Positions 54,842 to 61,441 of a stretch of 64,000 nucleotides of DNA are shown in pieces; positions within the stretch are counted from its first letter, which is position 1, and each line of letters begins with the position of its first letter. Both the position numbers and the translations under genes were made by a program. The stretch comes from Paraburkholderia tropica (GTDB taxonomy: Bacteria; Pseudomonadota; Gammaproteobacteria; Burkholderiales; Burkholderiaceae), in assembly GCF_900109265.1 (NCBI RefSeq), contig NZ_FNZM01000015.1, forward strand, positions 62,001-126,000. The letters run 5' to 3'. The notes beneath the pieces were generated by a model. The model was not told where the DNA came from and did not search any database. It saw only the letters and a list, made by a program, of their open reading frames with translations.

Positions 54842-55031
54842 TTGATCAGTGCGGCGCGTGCAAGGTATGATCAGTTCCGCTTGCAGCAAACAGCCGCGCA
54901 CCCATAGCGGCGGATTCTGGCGAGCGGAGTAGCGGACCGCAATCCCCTCCGAACCGGTCACGGGTTCCACAGCCCAGGCCACCTCATCAGTGCAGCAAGG
55001 CTTCGCGGTACGAGCGAAGCCTTTGTCTTTT
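54842..55031 (+). ncRNA. candidate small RNA between uvrA and the H-NS-like gene
   Basis: TTGATC (54842-54847), 18 bases and TATGAT (54866-54871) form a promoter-like pair. A 10-bp stem AAGGCTTCGC / GCGAAGCCTT (54997-55023) followed by TTGTCTTTT ends the unit. The implied transcript is about 150 nt, GC-rich, and has no open reading frame. It could equally be an attenuated leader of the H-NS-like gene. The middle weakly resembles a degraded tRNA, but no cloverleaf can be drawn. Confidence 0.4.
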
Positions 55032-55093
55032 CAGGGCAGACGATTCGATAGCGATCGGCGCCTTGCCCTTGGCGATGCGAGAGGAATTAACCG

Positions 55094-55324
55094 ATGTTCG
55101 ACCTCGACGGTGAGGCGCGCGAACGGCTCATCCTGTGGATTCAACACCGCATGGAAGAGTACGGCATTACGCTCGAAGATCTTGAGTCATCAATTGCCGA
55201 AAGCGAACGGCAACCGAAGTACCGGGATGCCTTTGGCAATACCTGGAACGGGGAAGGCGAAATGCCGAGCTGGCTTTTGCGTTATAAGCACGCAGGCCAG
55301 GATATCGAGCATTTCCGCTGCTGA
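55094..55324 (+). CDS. small H-NS-family protein with acidic DNA-binding loop
   Basis: A 76-residue protein. The N-terminal half is a short helical segment (RERLILWIQHRMEEYGITLEDLESSI). The C-terminal half, KYRDAFGNTWNGEGEMPSWL...AGQDIEHFRC, aligns with the H-NS C-terminal domain. The usual basic core GRGR/P-W is here GEGEMPSW, with Glu in place of Arg. It may bind DNA differently or act as a partner or antagonist of other H-NS proteins. GAGGA precedes the ATG. Confidence 0.75.
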   Translation: MFDLDGEARERLILWIQHRMEEYGITLEDLESSIAESERQPKYRDAFGNTWNGEGEMPSWLLRYKHAGQDIEHFRC

Positions 55325-55660
55325 TTGGCCTGTACGGCACGGCGCACGGGCGTTTGCCCGGGGTGGCGTTCGTAATCGCGTTTTGTCGATTTTGCCGGAT
55401 GGCAATTCGGCTTATTGGCCATTTCCGGTATATTTTTCAGCGATGTTTTAATAATACTATTCGGTTCATTATGGCCGGTTAATGGGCATGGTGGATTCGC
55501 CGGTTCGCGTCCCGCTGTATTCCTGTTCGCTGTTCGCGTGATTAACGCGGATGCGCTGCGCCGATCTCTCGCATTGGCGTGGCGTACCGGTTGCGCGACA
55601 CTGCACGCCGTCTTGTGATAAACAGCAATGCGCGCTTGAACGCGCAGACAGGAGACGGCA
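55325..55660. other. intergenic region with no recognised feature
   Basis: About 336 bases between the H-NS-like and NnrU genes; moderately A+T-rich near 55400-55470, which may hold a promoter. No convincing gene or hairpin. Confidence 0.4.
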
Positions 55661-56239
55661 ATGGCGTTACTGGTGTTGGGTCTTGCGATCTTCATCGGCG
55701 TGCACTCGATCCGCGTGCTGGCCGGGCCGTGGCGCGCGGCGCAAATCGAACGCTTCGGCATCCGTGCATGGCGCGGCGTGTTCGCGTTGCTGTCGATACT
55801 CGGCGTCGTGCTCACCGTCGCCGGCTACGGGCTCGCGCGGCGTTATCCCGTCCACGTCTGGTTGCCTCCGCCGGGCATGGCGCATCTCGTCGCGCTGCTC
55901 ACCGCCATCGCCTTCGTGATGATCGTGGCGGCCTATGTGCCCAACAATCACATCAAACGCGTGCTCGGCCAGCCCTTCGTCAGCGGCGTGGCGCTCTGGG
56001 CGTTCGCGCATCTGCTCGCCAACGGCACGCTGCACGCCATCGTGCTGTTCGGCGTGTTCTTCATCTGGGCGCTCGTGGAAGTGCGGGCCGGCCGCCGTCG
56101 CGATCGCGAGGCCGGCGTGGTCTATCCGCCCGGCAGCGCAAGCGGCGACGCGCTGGCCGTCGTGATCGGTCTCGTCGCGTGGGCCGTGTTCGCGTTCTGG
56201 CTGCATGGCGTGCTGATCGGCGTGCGTCCGCTCGGCTGA
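55661..56239 (+). CDS. NnrU family membrane protein
   Basis: A 192-residue protein with six hydrophobic segments and the NnrU hallmarks VLGLAIFIGVHSIRV and PNNHIKRVLGQPFVSGVALWAFAHLLANG. Early literature linked NnrU to nitrate/nitrite respiration, but most members lack such neighbours, as here. It is related to the NnrU/15-cis-zeta-carotene isomerase (heme b) family, and its histidines could bind heme. RBS AGGAGA precedes the ATG. Confidence 0.87.
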   Translation: MALLVLGLAIFIGVHSIRVLAGPWRAAQIERFGIRAWRGVFALLSILGVVLTVAGYGLARRYPVHVWLPPPGMAHLVALLTAIAFVMIVAAYVPNNHIKRVLGQPFVSGVALWAFAHLLANGTLHAIVLFGVFFIWALVEVRAGRRRDREAGVVYPPGSASGDALAVVIGLVAWAVFAFWLHGVLIGVRPLG

Positions 56240-56286
56240 TTCGCAATTCGAGCGTGCGCGTTCACGTCGTCGACAATGCGCGAAAG

Positions 56287-56319
56287 CAAAAAAAGAAGCC
56301 TGCTCGTGGCAGGCTTCAT
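56287..56319 (-). terminator. terminator of the pcaHG operon
   Basis: On the - strand GAAGCCTGCC...GGCAGGCTTC-type stem is followed by TTTTTTTGC. Confidence 0.85.
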
Positions 56320-56449
56320 CAAGGTACAGCTCGGAGTTCCGCGATCAGATCGCAGTGCGGGCGATCTTAGGGTACGTTCATGAAAGGCGCGTGAAAGTCA
56401 TGCGTCTTTGATGGCGAGCGGCGCGCTCCGGCTGTGTGGCATGCAGCGA

Positions 56450-57037
56450 TCAGAGATCGAAGAACACGGTTTCGCGTTCGCCCTGCATGACGATGTCGAA
56501 GTGATAGACGATCTTGCCCGCCTGTTCGCTGCGTCGCGCGATCAGCGTGTCGCGACGCGCCGCCGGCACCGACGACAGCACCGGATCGGCCGCGTTGGCC
56601 GCCGTTTCGTCGTCGAAATACACGCGCGTGAAGGTATGCGTGAGCATGCCGCGCATCATCACGATCACGTTCAGATGCGGCGCCTCGCCGGCGTTCTCGA
56701 CGCCCGGCTTCACGGTGCGCACGATGAAGCGCTGTTCCGGATCCGTGCCGGTGCCCACGCGCGCGAAGCCGCGGAAACCCGTTTCGGCGATCTGCTCGCG
56801 CGACGCCGGATAACGGCCGCTGGCGTCGACTTGCGAGAACTCCAGCATCGCGTCGAAGACCGGCTTGCCGTCGCCGTCGATCACGCGGCCGATCAGCGAA
56901 ATGTGCTCGCCGGGCGTCTGCGTGCCGACGATGTCGGCGGTGAACAGGCTCTTGAAATCGAAGTTGTATTGCTGCGGGCAGAGGCCGTAGGCGAAGTACG
57001 GGCCAACGGTCTGCGAGGGCGTTTCCTTGAGTGCCAT
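56450..57037 (-). CDS. pcaG: protocatechuate 3,4-dioxygenase alpha subunit
   Basis: A 195-residue subunit of the intradiol ring-cleavage enzyme that opens protocatechuate to beta-carboxy-cis,cis-muconate. SQTVGPYFAYGL at the N-terminus and the beta-sandwich core (LIGRVIDGDGKPVFDAMLEFSQVDASGRY) match PcaG; the iron ligands reside in the beta subunit. It starts two bases after the pcaH stop. Confidence 0.95.
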   Translation of the reverse strand: MALKETPSQTVGPYFAYGLCPQQYNFDFKSLFTADIVGTQTPGEHISLIGRVIDGDGKPVFDAMLEFSQVDASGRYPASREQIAETGFRGFARVGTGTDPEQRFIVRTVKPGVENAGEAPHLNVIVMMRGMLTHTFTRVYFDDETAANAADPVLSSVPAARRDTLIARRSEQAGKIVYHFDIVMQGERETVFFDL

Positions 57038-57039
57038 GA

Positions 57040-57744
57040 TCAACGCTCCATCGGGGTTTCGTTGGGGCCGCGCAGCACGATGTCGAATTCGTAGCCGAGT
57101 GCGTAGCTGTCTTCGGTGGTGTCGAGCGAGAAGCGCGAAATCATGCGCTCGCGCGCCTGCTCGGGCGTGCCTTGATAGATCGGGTCGAACGCGAGCAGCG
57201 GGTCGCCGGGGAAGTACATCTGCGTCACGAGGCGCGAGCCGAAGTAGTCGCCGAACAGCGAGAAGTGAATGTGCTGCGGGCGCCAGGCGTTCGGATGATT
57301 GCCCCAGGGATACGCGCCCGGCTTGATCGTCAGGAAGCGATAGCGGCCTTCGTTGTCGGTCACGCAGCGGCCCGCGCCGAGGAAGTTCGGGTCGAGCGGC
57401 GCATCGTGCTGATCCTGCTTGTGGACGTAGCGGCCGGCGGCGTTCGCCTGCCAGATTTCGACCAGCGTGTTGCGCACGGGCTTGCCGCCGTCGTCGAGCA
57501 CGCGGCCCGTGACGATGATGCGTTCGCCGAGCGGTTCGCCATTGCGTGCCGCGTTGCGCGTGAGGTCGCTGTCGAGCGCGCCGAGATCTTCCGCGCCGTA
57601 GACGGGTGCGTGCAGATTGCGCAGTTTTTCCTTCAGCGGAATCAGGGGCAGCGTGGGACCGCGTTTCACCGACGAGCGATACGGCGGATAAACGAAAGCC
57701 GGGTGCGAGTCGAAGTCGCGCGGCGACAGGATGGACTCGTCCAT
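57040..57744 (-). CDS. pcaH: protocatechuate 3,4-dioxygenase beta subunit
   Basis: A 234-residue catalytic subunit. Iron ligands are Tyr106 (AAGRYVH), Tyr145 (GAYPWGNH), His158 and His160 (QHIHFS). Their spacing is identical to Tyr408/Tyr447/His460/His462 of the Pseudomonas putida enzyme. ATG 57744 has AGGAGA at good distance; a longer frame to 57849 is not used. First gene of pcaHG, divergent from the LysR regulator. Confidence 0.96.
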   Translation of the reverse strand: MDESILSPRDFDSHPAFVYPPYRSSVKRGPTLPLIPLKEKLRNLHAPVYGAEDLGALDSDLTRNAARNGEPLGERIIVTGRVLDDGGKPVRNTLVEIWQANAAGRYVHKQDQHDAPLDPNFLGAGRCVTDNEGRYRFLTIKPGAYPWGNHPNAWRPQHIHFSLFGDYFGSRLVTQMYFPGDPLLAFDPIYQGTPEQARERMISRFSLDTTEDSYALGYEFDIVLRGPNETPMER

Positions 57745-57872
57745 GGGGTTGTCTCCTGGCAGATTTTGGGGAAGTGGATTTATGCCGCGCGGCGGACGGT
57801 CGCGTTGCGCGGATGACATCCACTTTATCCAATGCGAAAAGTTATGCAAAATGATGTTTTATCGCATCTCGT

Positions 57873-57887
57873 ATAACGGATCGTTAT
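57873..57887. promoter_or_regulatory. palindrome overlapping the pcaQ start codon
   Basis: ATAACG-GAT-CGTTAT is a perfect inverted repeat whose last bases are the first two of the pcaQ ATG. ATAAC-type repeats are known for PcaQ sites. Binding here would link pcaHG activation with pcaQ autorepression. Confidence 0.55.
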
Positions 57888-58974
57888 GGAAAACCGGCTT
57901 GCGGATTCGCGCGTCAAATTCCGGCATTTGCAGTGTTTTCTGGCGGTGGCGCAGTTCGGCAGCGTGCAGCAGGCGGCGGAAAGTCTGTCCGTGACGCAGC
58001 CTGCCGTGTCGAAGACCATCGCCGAGCTGGAGTCGGCGCTGGGCGTGAAGCTGTTCGAGCGCGGCCGCCACGGTGCAGTGACCACGCGCGAGGGCCAGCT
58101 GTTCATGCCGCATGCGAGCGCGTGCGTGAGCGCGCTGCGCCAGGGCGTGGCCTTGCTCGCGCGCGACGAGGGCGCGGTGGCGGCGACGCTCGACATCGGC
58201 GTGTTGCCGACGGTGGCGACGGCCTTGCTGCCTGACGCGATGCGCCGCTTCGCCGGCGAGTGGCCGCGCGTGAGCGTGCGGCTGCTGACGGCGGCCAATA
58301 CGGAACTGCTCGAACGCCTCAAGGCGGGCGCGATCAGCTTCGCGGTGGGCCGTCTCGCCGATCCCGAGCGCATGGTCGGCCTGAGCTTCGAGCAGCTCTA
58401 CAACGAGCCGATGACCGTTGTCGTGCGCGCGGGGCATCCGCTGTTGCAGGGCGCGGGCGCGGCGCGGCCGCTCGCGCAGTTCCCCACGCAGTTTCCGCTC
58501 GTGCTGCCGCCGTTCGGCACGCTGATCCGCCAGGCCGCGGACAGCCTGCTGGCGGCGTGGGGCGCGCCGCCGCTGACGTCATCGGTCGAATTGCTCTCGG
58601 TTTCGGTCGGACGCGCGATGGCGCTGGAAAACGACGCGGTGTGGTTCGTGCCGTCGGGCGCGGTCGAGTACGACTTGCGGCACGGGTCGCTCGTGCGTCT
58701 GCCGTTGCCGGTGGCGGGCGGCGAGGAGCCCGTCGGCCTGATCCAGCGTACCGACACGCAGCCCTCGCCGGCTGGGCGCGCGTTGATCGACGCGGTGCGG
58801 ATCGCGGCGCGCGAACGCGATGCGGTGGCGCACGCCAGCGCGCCGGGACGCCGGTCGCGCAAGCGTCAGCCGGAAGCGTCGGCGGCGGACAAGCAGGCGG
58901 TGGAAAGGCCGGCGGCGGATCAGCAGACGGCCAGGTCGACCCGAGCGCGCCGCCCGGGTCGCGCAAACTGCTAA
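57886..58974 (+). CDS. pcaQ: LysR-family regulator of protocatechuate genes
   Basis: A 362-residue LysR protein. Helix-turn-helix residues about 10-70 include FLAVAQFGSVQQAAESLSVTQPAVSKTIAELE. The effector domain (residues 95-305) matches PcaQ/GbpR-type regulators that respond to beta-carboxymuconate or related compounds. The C-terminus has an extra basic, low-complexity tail of about 45 residues (RRSRKRQPEASAAD...) beyond the usual length near 315. It is divergent from pcaHG. Confidence 0.9.
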   Translation: MENRLADSRVKFRHLQCFLAVAQFGSVQQAAESLSVTQPAVSKTIAELESALGVKLFERGRHGAVTTREGQLFMPHASACVSALRQGVALLARDEGAVAATLDIGVLPTVATALLPDAMRRFAGEWPRVSVRLLTAANTELLERLKAGAISFAVGRLADPERMVGLSFEQLYNEPMTVVVRAGHPLLQGAGAARPLAQFPTQFPLVLPPFGTLIRQAADSLLAAWGAPPLTSSVELLSVSVGRAMALENDAVWFVPSGAVEYDLRHGSLVRLPLPVAGGEEPVGLIQRTDTQPSPAGRALIDAVRIAARERDAVAHASAPGRRSRKRQPEASAADKQAVERPAADQQTARSTRARRPGRANC

Positions 58975-58990
58975 AACGGCGGGCGTTTCC

Positions 58991-59698
58991 TCAAGCCGAC
59001 GAAAGTTTCCTTTTGGAACGCGTCGGCTTCGCGGCGGGCGCGGCTTGCGCCTCCGGTTCGGGCGAGCCCGGCACGGCGGCGCCGGTGGACATCCAGATCA
59101 CCATGGCGTCTTCTTCGCTGGTCGACACCGCGTAATGCCCGGTGCGGCTGTCGAAATAGAGACTGTCGCCGGCCTCGAGTTGCGTGGGCGTGTAGAGCTC
59201 GGTGTAGAGGCACACGCTGCCGCTGATCACGTAGATGAATTCCTCGCCCTCGTGGCGGCCCCAGTCGTCGAAGGCCTCGGTCGAATGCGCGGTGATGCGC
59301 ACGAGAAAGGGCAGCATGGCCTTGTGCGCGAGTTCGGTGGCGAGCAGTTCCATTTCGTAGCCGCGATACGCGTGCGGCTTGCCGGCGCCGCGCCGCGTGA
59401 GCGCGCGACGGCCGCCGAAATCGAGCTTCGGTGCCGAGCCGAACAGATCGACGAGGTCGATATTCAAACCCGCGACGATTTTTTGCAGCACGTCGAACGT
59501 GGGCGACATCAGACCGTTTTCGATCTTCGAGAGCGTCGAGCGCGACACGCCGCAGACGCGGCTGGCGTAGTCGATCGTCAGATCCTGGGCGAGACGCGCG
59601 GCGCGGACGCGGCGTCCGAGGTCGGCGGTCGAGGAGCTCGACGGTTGCGCGAGCGAGTTGTCCATAAGCGAAGGCAAAGAGGAATTCTGTTCTGGCAC
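58991..59698 (-). CDS. XRE-family regulator with C-terminal cupin domain
   Basis: A 235-residue regulator. The HTH_3 domain (residues about 27-85) contains LTIDYASRVCGVSRSTLSKIENGLMSPTFDVLQKIV. The cupin (about 150-215) contains GRHEGEEFIYVISGSVCLYTE and LEAGDSLYFDSRTGHY. Such proteins often control amino-acid or polyamine catabolism. The start used is GTG 59698; ATG 59665 is the alternative. A GTTTCCGATAA site touches this start, so autoregulation is likely. Its target is probably the aldehyde dehydrogenase at 61442. Confidence 0.88.
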   Translation of the reverse strand: MPEQNSSLPSLMDNSLAQPSSSSTADLGRRVRAARLAQDLTIDYASRVCGVSRSTLSKIENGLMSPTFDVLQKIVAGLNIDLVDLFGSAPKLDFGGRRALTRRGAGKPHAYRGYEMELLATELAHKAMLPFLVRITAHSTEAFDDWGRHEGEEFIYVISGSVCLYTELYTPTQLEAGDSLYFDSRTGHYAVSTSEEDAMVIWMSTGAAVPGSPEPEAQAAPAAKPTRSKRKLSSA

Positions 59699-59734
59699 GT
59701 TTCCGATAATAACAAAGCGTAGCGCTTAGGAAAC
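59699..59734. promoter_or_regulatory. putative XRE-cupin operator at its own promoter
   Basis: GTTTCCGATAATAAC (59699-59713) and CTTAGGAAAC (59725-59734) form two half-related copies of the GTTTCCKATMGGAAAC palindrome, directly upstream of the regulator. No gene lies in the rest of the gap to 59993. Confidence 0.5.
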
Positions 59735-59993
59735 TCGGCCAGATGGCCAATGTCGTCGATCGGATGGGCGCGGGGCCGCTGCTGCGATCTGTCGCTTTTG
59801 GCGCGTGAAATTGCTTAGGGATTCGAATTGACAATCCTTAAAGATCGCGGCGGATCTTATGCGGTTAGGAGTTGTCTTTCAATACAGTAAGGTTTTGAGT
59901 AGAGCCTCGATATGCGGCGCGGCGCCACGTGAAGTGCGCCATGACCGACCTTATATTTAGATCAGGTGAGAAAGATCAAATGGAGTAAAGATA

Positions 59994-60197
59994 ATGCATG
60001 ACGAACGCCTCGAATTACTGTTAGCCATCTCGCGTAGAACGCTCGGCATCGAGCGCTTCGAGTTGACCGGCAAGCAAACCGCCGACTTTCACCTCGTGAG
60101 CGCGGAAGACGTCGGTCGCGCGCTCGAAACCGCCTACGACGCCGGTTTGATCATCGGTCATCGCATGGGGCGCCCGGAATGCACGCAAGAATCGTGA
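59994..60197 (+). CDS. small conserved-looking protein of unknown function
   Basis: A 67-residue protein, LLLAISRRTLGIERFELTG...DFHLVSAEDVGRALETAYDAG. The pattern resembles a small domain of unknown function (DUF6900-like) found in plasmids and phages, but I am not certain. GGAGT lies upstream of the ATG at a usable distance. It is monocistronic. Confidence 0.6.
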   Translation: MHDERLELLLAISRRTLGIERFELTGKQTADFHLVSAEDVGRALETAYDAGLIIGHRMGRPECTQES

Positions 60198-60436
60198 GCA
60201 CGAAGCGCGGCCGCGCGCCTCGCCGCGTCCGCCTTCCTGCTGATAACCGATAAAGCGCACTTTTTCGTTTCACCTGATCGTTTCCTTCCCGCCGCTTTTT
60301 TTCCGCGTTTTCCGTTGCTTCCGCGATTGGCGACGCCATGGGCGTTTCGATTGTCAGGCCGCGTTTTGCATTGCTCGCGCCGCGCAAAGCCCGTTGTTAC
60401 GATTCGAGCCCCGCATTCAACCGATCGGAGCAATCC

Positions 60437-60568
60437 ATGAAGCCAATCCTCCTCGCACTGGCCGCGCTGGGCATTCTCGCCGCTGGCGTTTCGTCGGCGC
60501 AGGCCGGCGTGCACCACGAGTGCCACAAGGTCCGCGTGCATAAGCACTGGGAAAAGCACTGCCGCTAA
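60437..60568 (+). CDS. small secreted His/Cys-rich peptide
   Basis: A 43-residue product. The first about 23 residues are a clear Sec signal peptide (MKPILLALAALGILAAGVSSAQA). The mature 20 residues are strongly basic with five His and two Cys (HHECHKVRVHKHWEKHC). A metal-binding or stress role is possible. The start is the ATG behind CGGAG; its own terminator follows within 21 bases, which supports a real gene. Confidence 0.7.
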   Translation: MKPILLALAALGILAAGVSSAQAGVHHECHKVRVHKHWEKHCR

Positions 60569-60588
60569 GGTGTCCGTGCGATCCGACG

Positions 60589-60615
60589 AGCCCCGCGATG
60601 TTTGCGGGGCTTTTT
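60589..60615 (+). terminator. Rho-independent terminator after the small peptide gene
   Basis: AGCCCCGC / GCGGGGCT with a 7-base loop, then five T. Confidence 0.9.
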
Positions 60616-60656
60616 GTTGATGGCGAATTTTTCGCATAGCGATTCGAGGAAAAGCG

Positions 60657-61142
60657 ATGTTGAAACTGTGGCTGGCGGCAGGAGCCGCTGCGGCGTTGGC
60701 GGGCTGTGTGGTCGGTCCCGGTTACGGACCGGGATATGGGACGGCCTACGGTTATGACGATCAGGGCGGCGGTCAGGTTGTTCAGGCGGCGCCCGCATAT
60801 GGCTATGGTTATGCGCCGGCATATGGCGCGGTGGGGACCGTTGATATCGCGGTCGGCGGTCGTCGCGATGACGGGGATCGCCGGGGCGGCGTTTATCGTC
60901 GTGGTCTGACGCCGCCCGACGACCATCGCGGACGCTGGCCCGGTCAGGCGCAGCCGGGTTACGGGCAGCGCGGTCCGGGTGCGCCCGCCGCTAGTTCCGG
61001 CCATGCCGGTCGCGACGGCAGCGGCCATGCGCCGTTTGGAAACGGCACTGGACAGGATCGTCAGAGCGGTCAGGGCAGTTCTGCTCGCTGGCGCGGCGCG
61101 CAAGACTCGCAGGCCGGTGGCGGCAACGGTTACGCGCGCTGA
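60657..61142 (+). CDS. Gly/Tyr-rich putative lipoprotein
   Basis: A 161-residue protein. The signal peptide ends in lipobox LAGC (Cys17). The mature part is low complexity: first a Gly-Tyr-Pro run (GPGYGPGYGTAYGYDDQG), then an Arg/Asp/Gly-rich region and a Gly/Gln/Ser tail. No enzyme motif. GAGGAAAA precedes the ATG. Probably an envelope protein; function unknown. Confidence 0.7.
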   Translation: MLKLWLAAGAAAALAGCVVGPGYGPGYGTAYGYDDQGGGQVVQAAPAYGYGYAPAYGAVGTVDIAVGGRRDDGDRRGGVYRRGLTPPDDHRGRWPGQAQPGYGQRGPGAPAASSGHAGRDGSGHAPFGNGTGQDRQSGQGSSARWRGAQDSQAGGGNGYAR

Positions 61143-61213
61143 GGTTGCACTTCCATTGCTTCGCAGCGTCGGCAGCGTCGGCAGCGACGACGCGCCGCGC
61201 CCGATTTTTCTCG

Positions 61214-61264
61214 GTTTCCGATAGGAAACTCAGTCATCCAGGTGAAAAGTTTCTGATCGGAAAC
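61214..61264. promoter_or_regulatory. two palindromic operators upstream of the ALDH7 gene
   Basis: GTTTCCGATAGGAAAC (61214-61229) and GTTTCTGATCGGAAAC (61249-61264) are 35 bp apart centre to centre. Each is almost perfectly palindromic. Confidence 0.65.
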
Positions 61265-61412
61265 TCCTGCTGAGCGTCCGTTTTTTCTGCCGGAACCCCG
61301 TGCAAGCTGCCGTTAGCGCTTGTCGAACGGGCATCTGACAGTGCCGCTGCATCCGTTTTTGTCCGTCTTGATGCGCTATCGGGCGCCGTGTATAGTCGGC
61401 GCACGAGAGTTT

Positions 61413-61428
61413 GTTTCTTATCGGAAAT
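61413..61428. promoter_or_regulatory. third palindromic operator, next to the ALDH7 start
   Basis: GTTTCTTATCGGAAAT ends 13 bases before the ATG, so it overlaps the likely promoter or leader and would block expression when bound. Confidence 0.6.
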
Positions 61429-61441
61429 ATAAGGATCGGTC

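Noticed and set aside
54905..54985. tRNA-like stretch between uvrA and the H-NS-like gene
   Set aside because: Some arm-like pieces are visible but no acceptor stem, no proper T-arm sequence and no consistent cloverleaf can be drawn.
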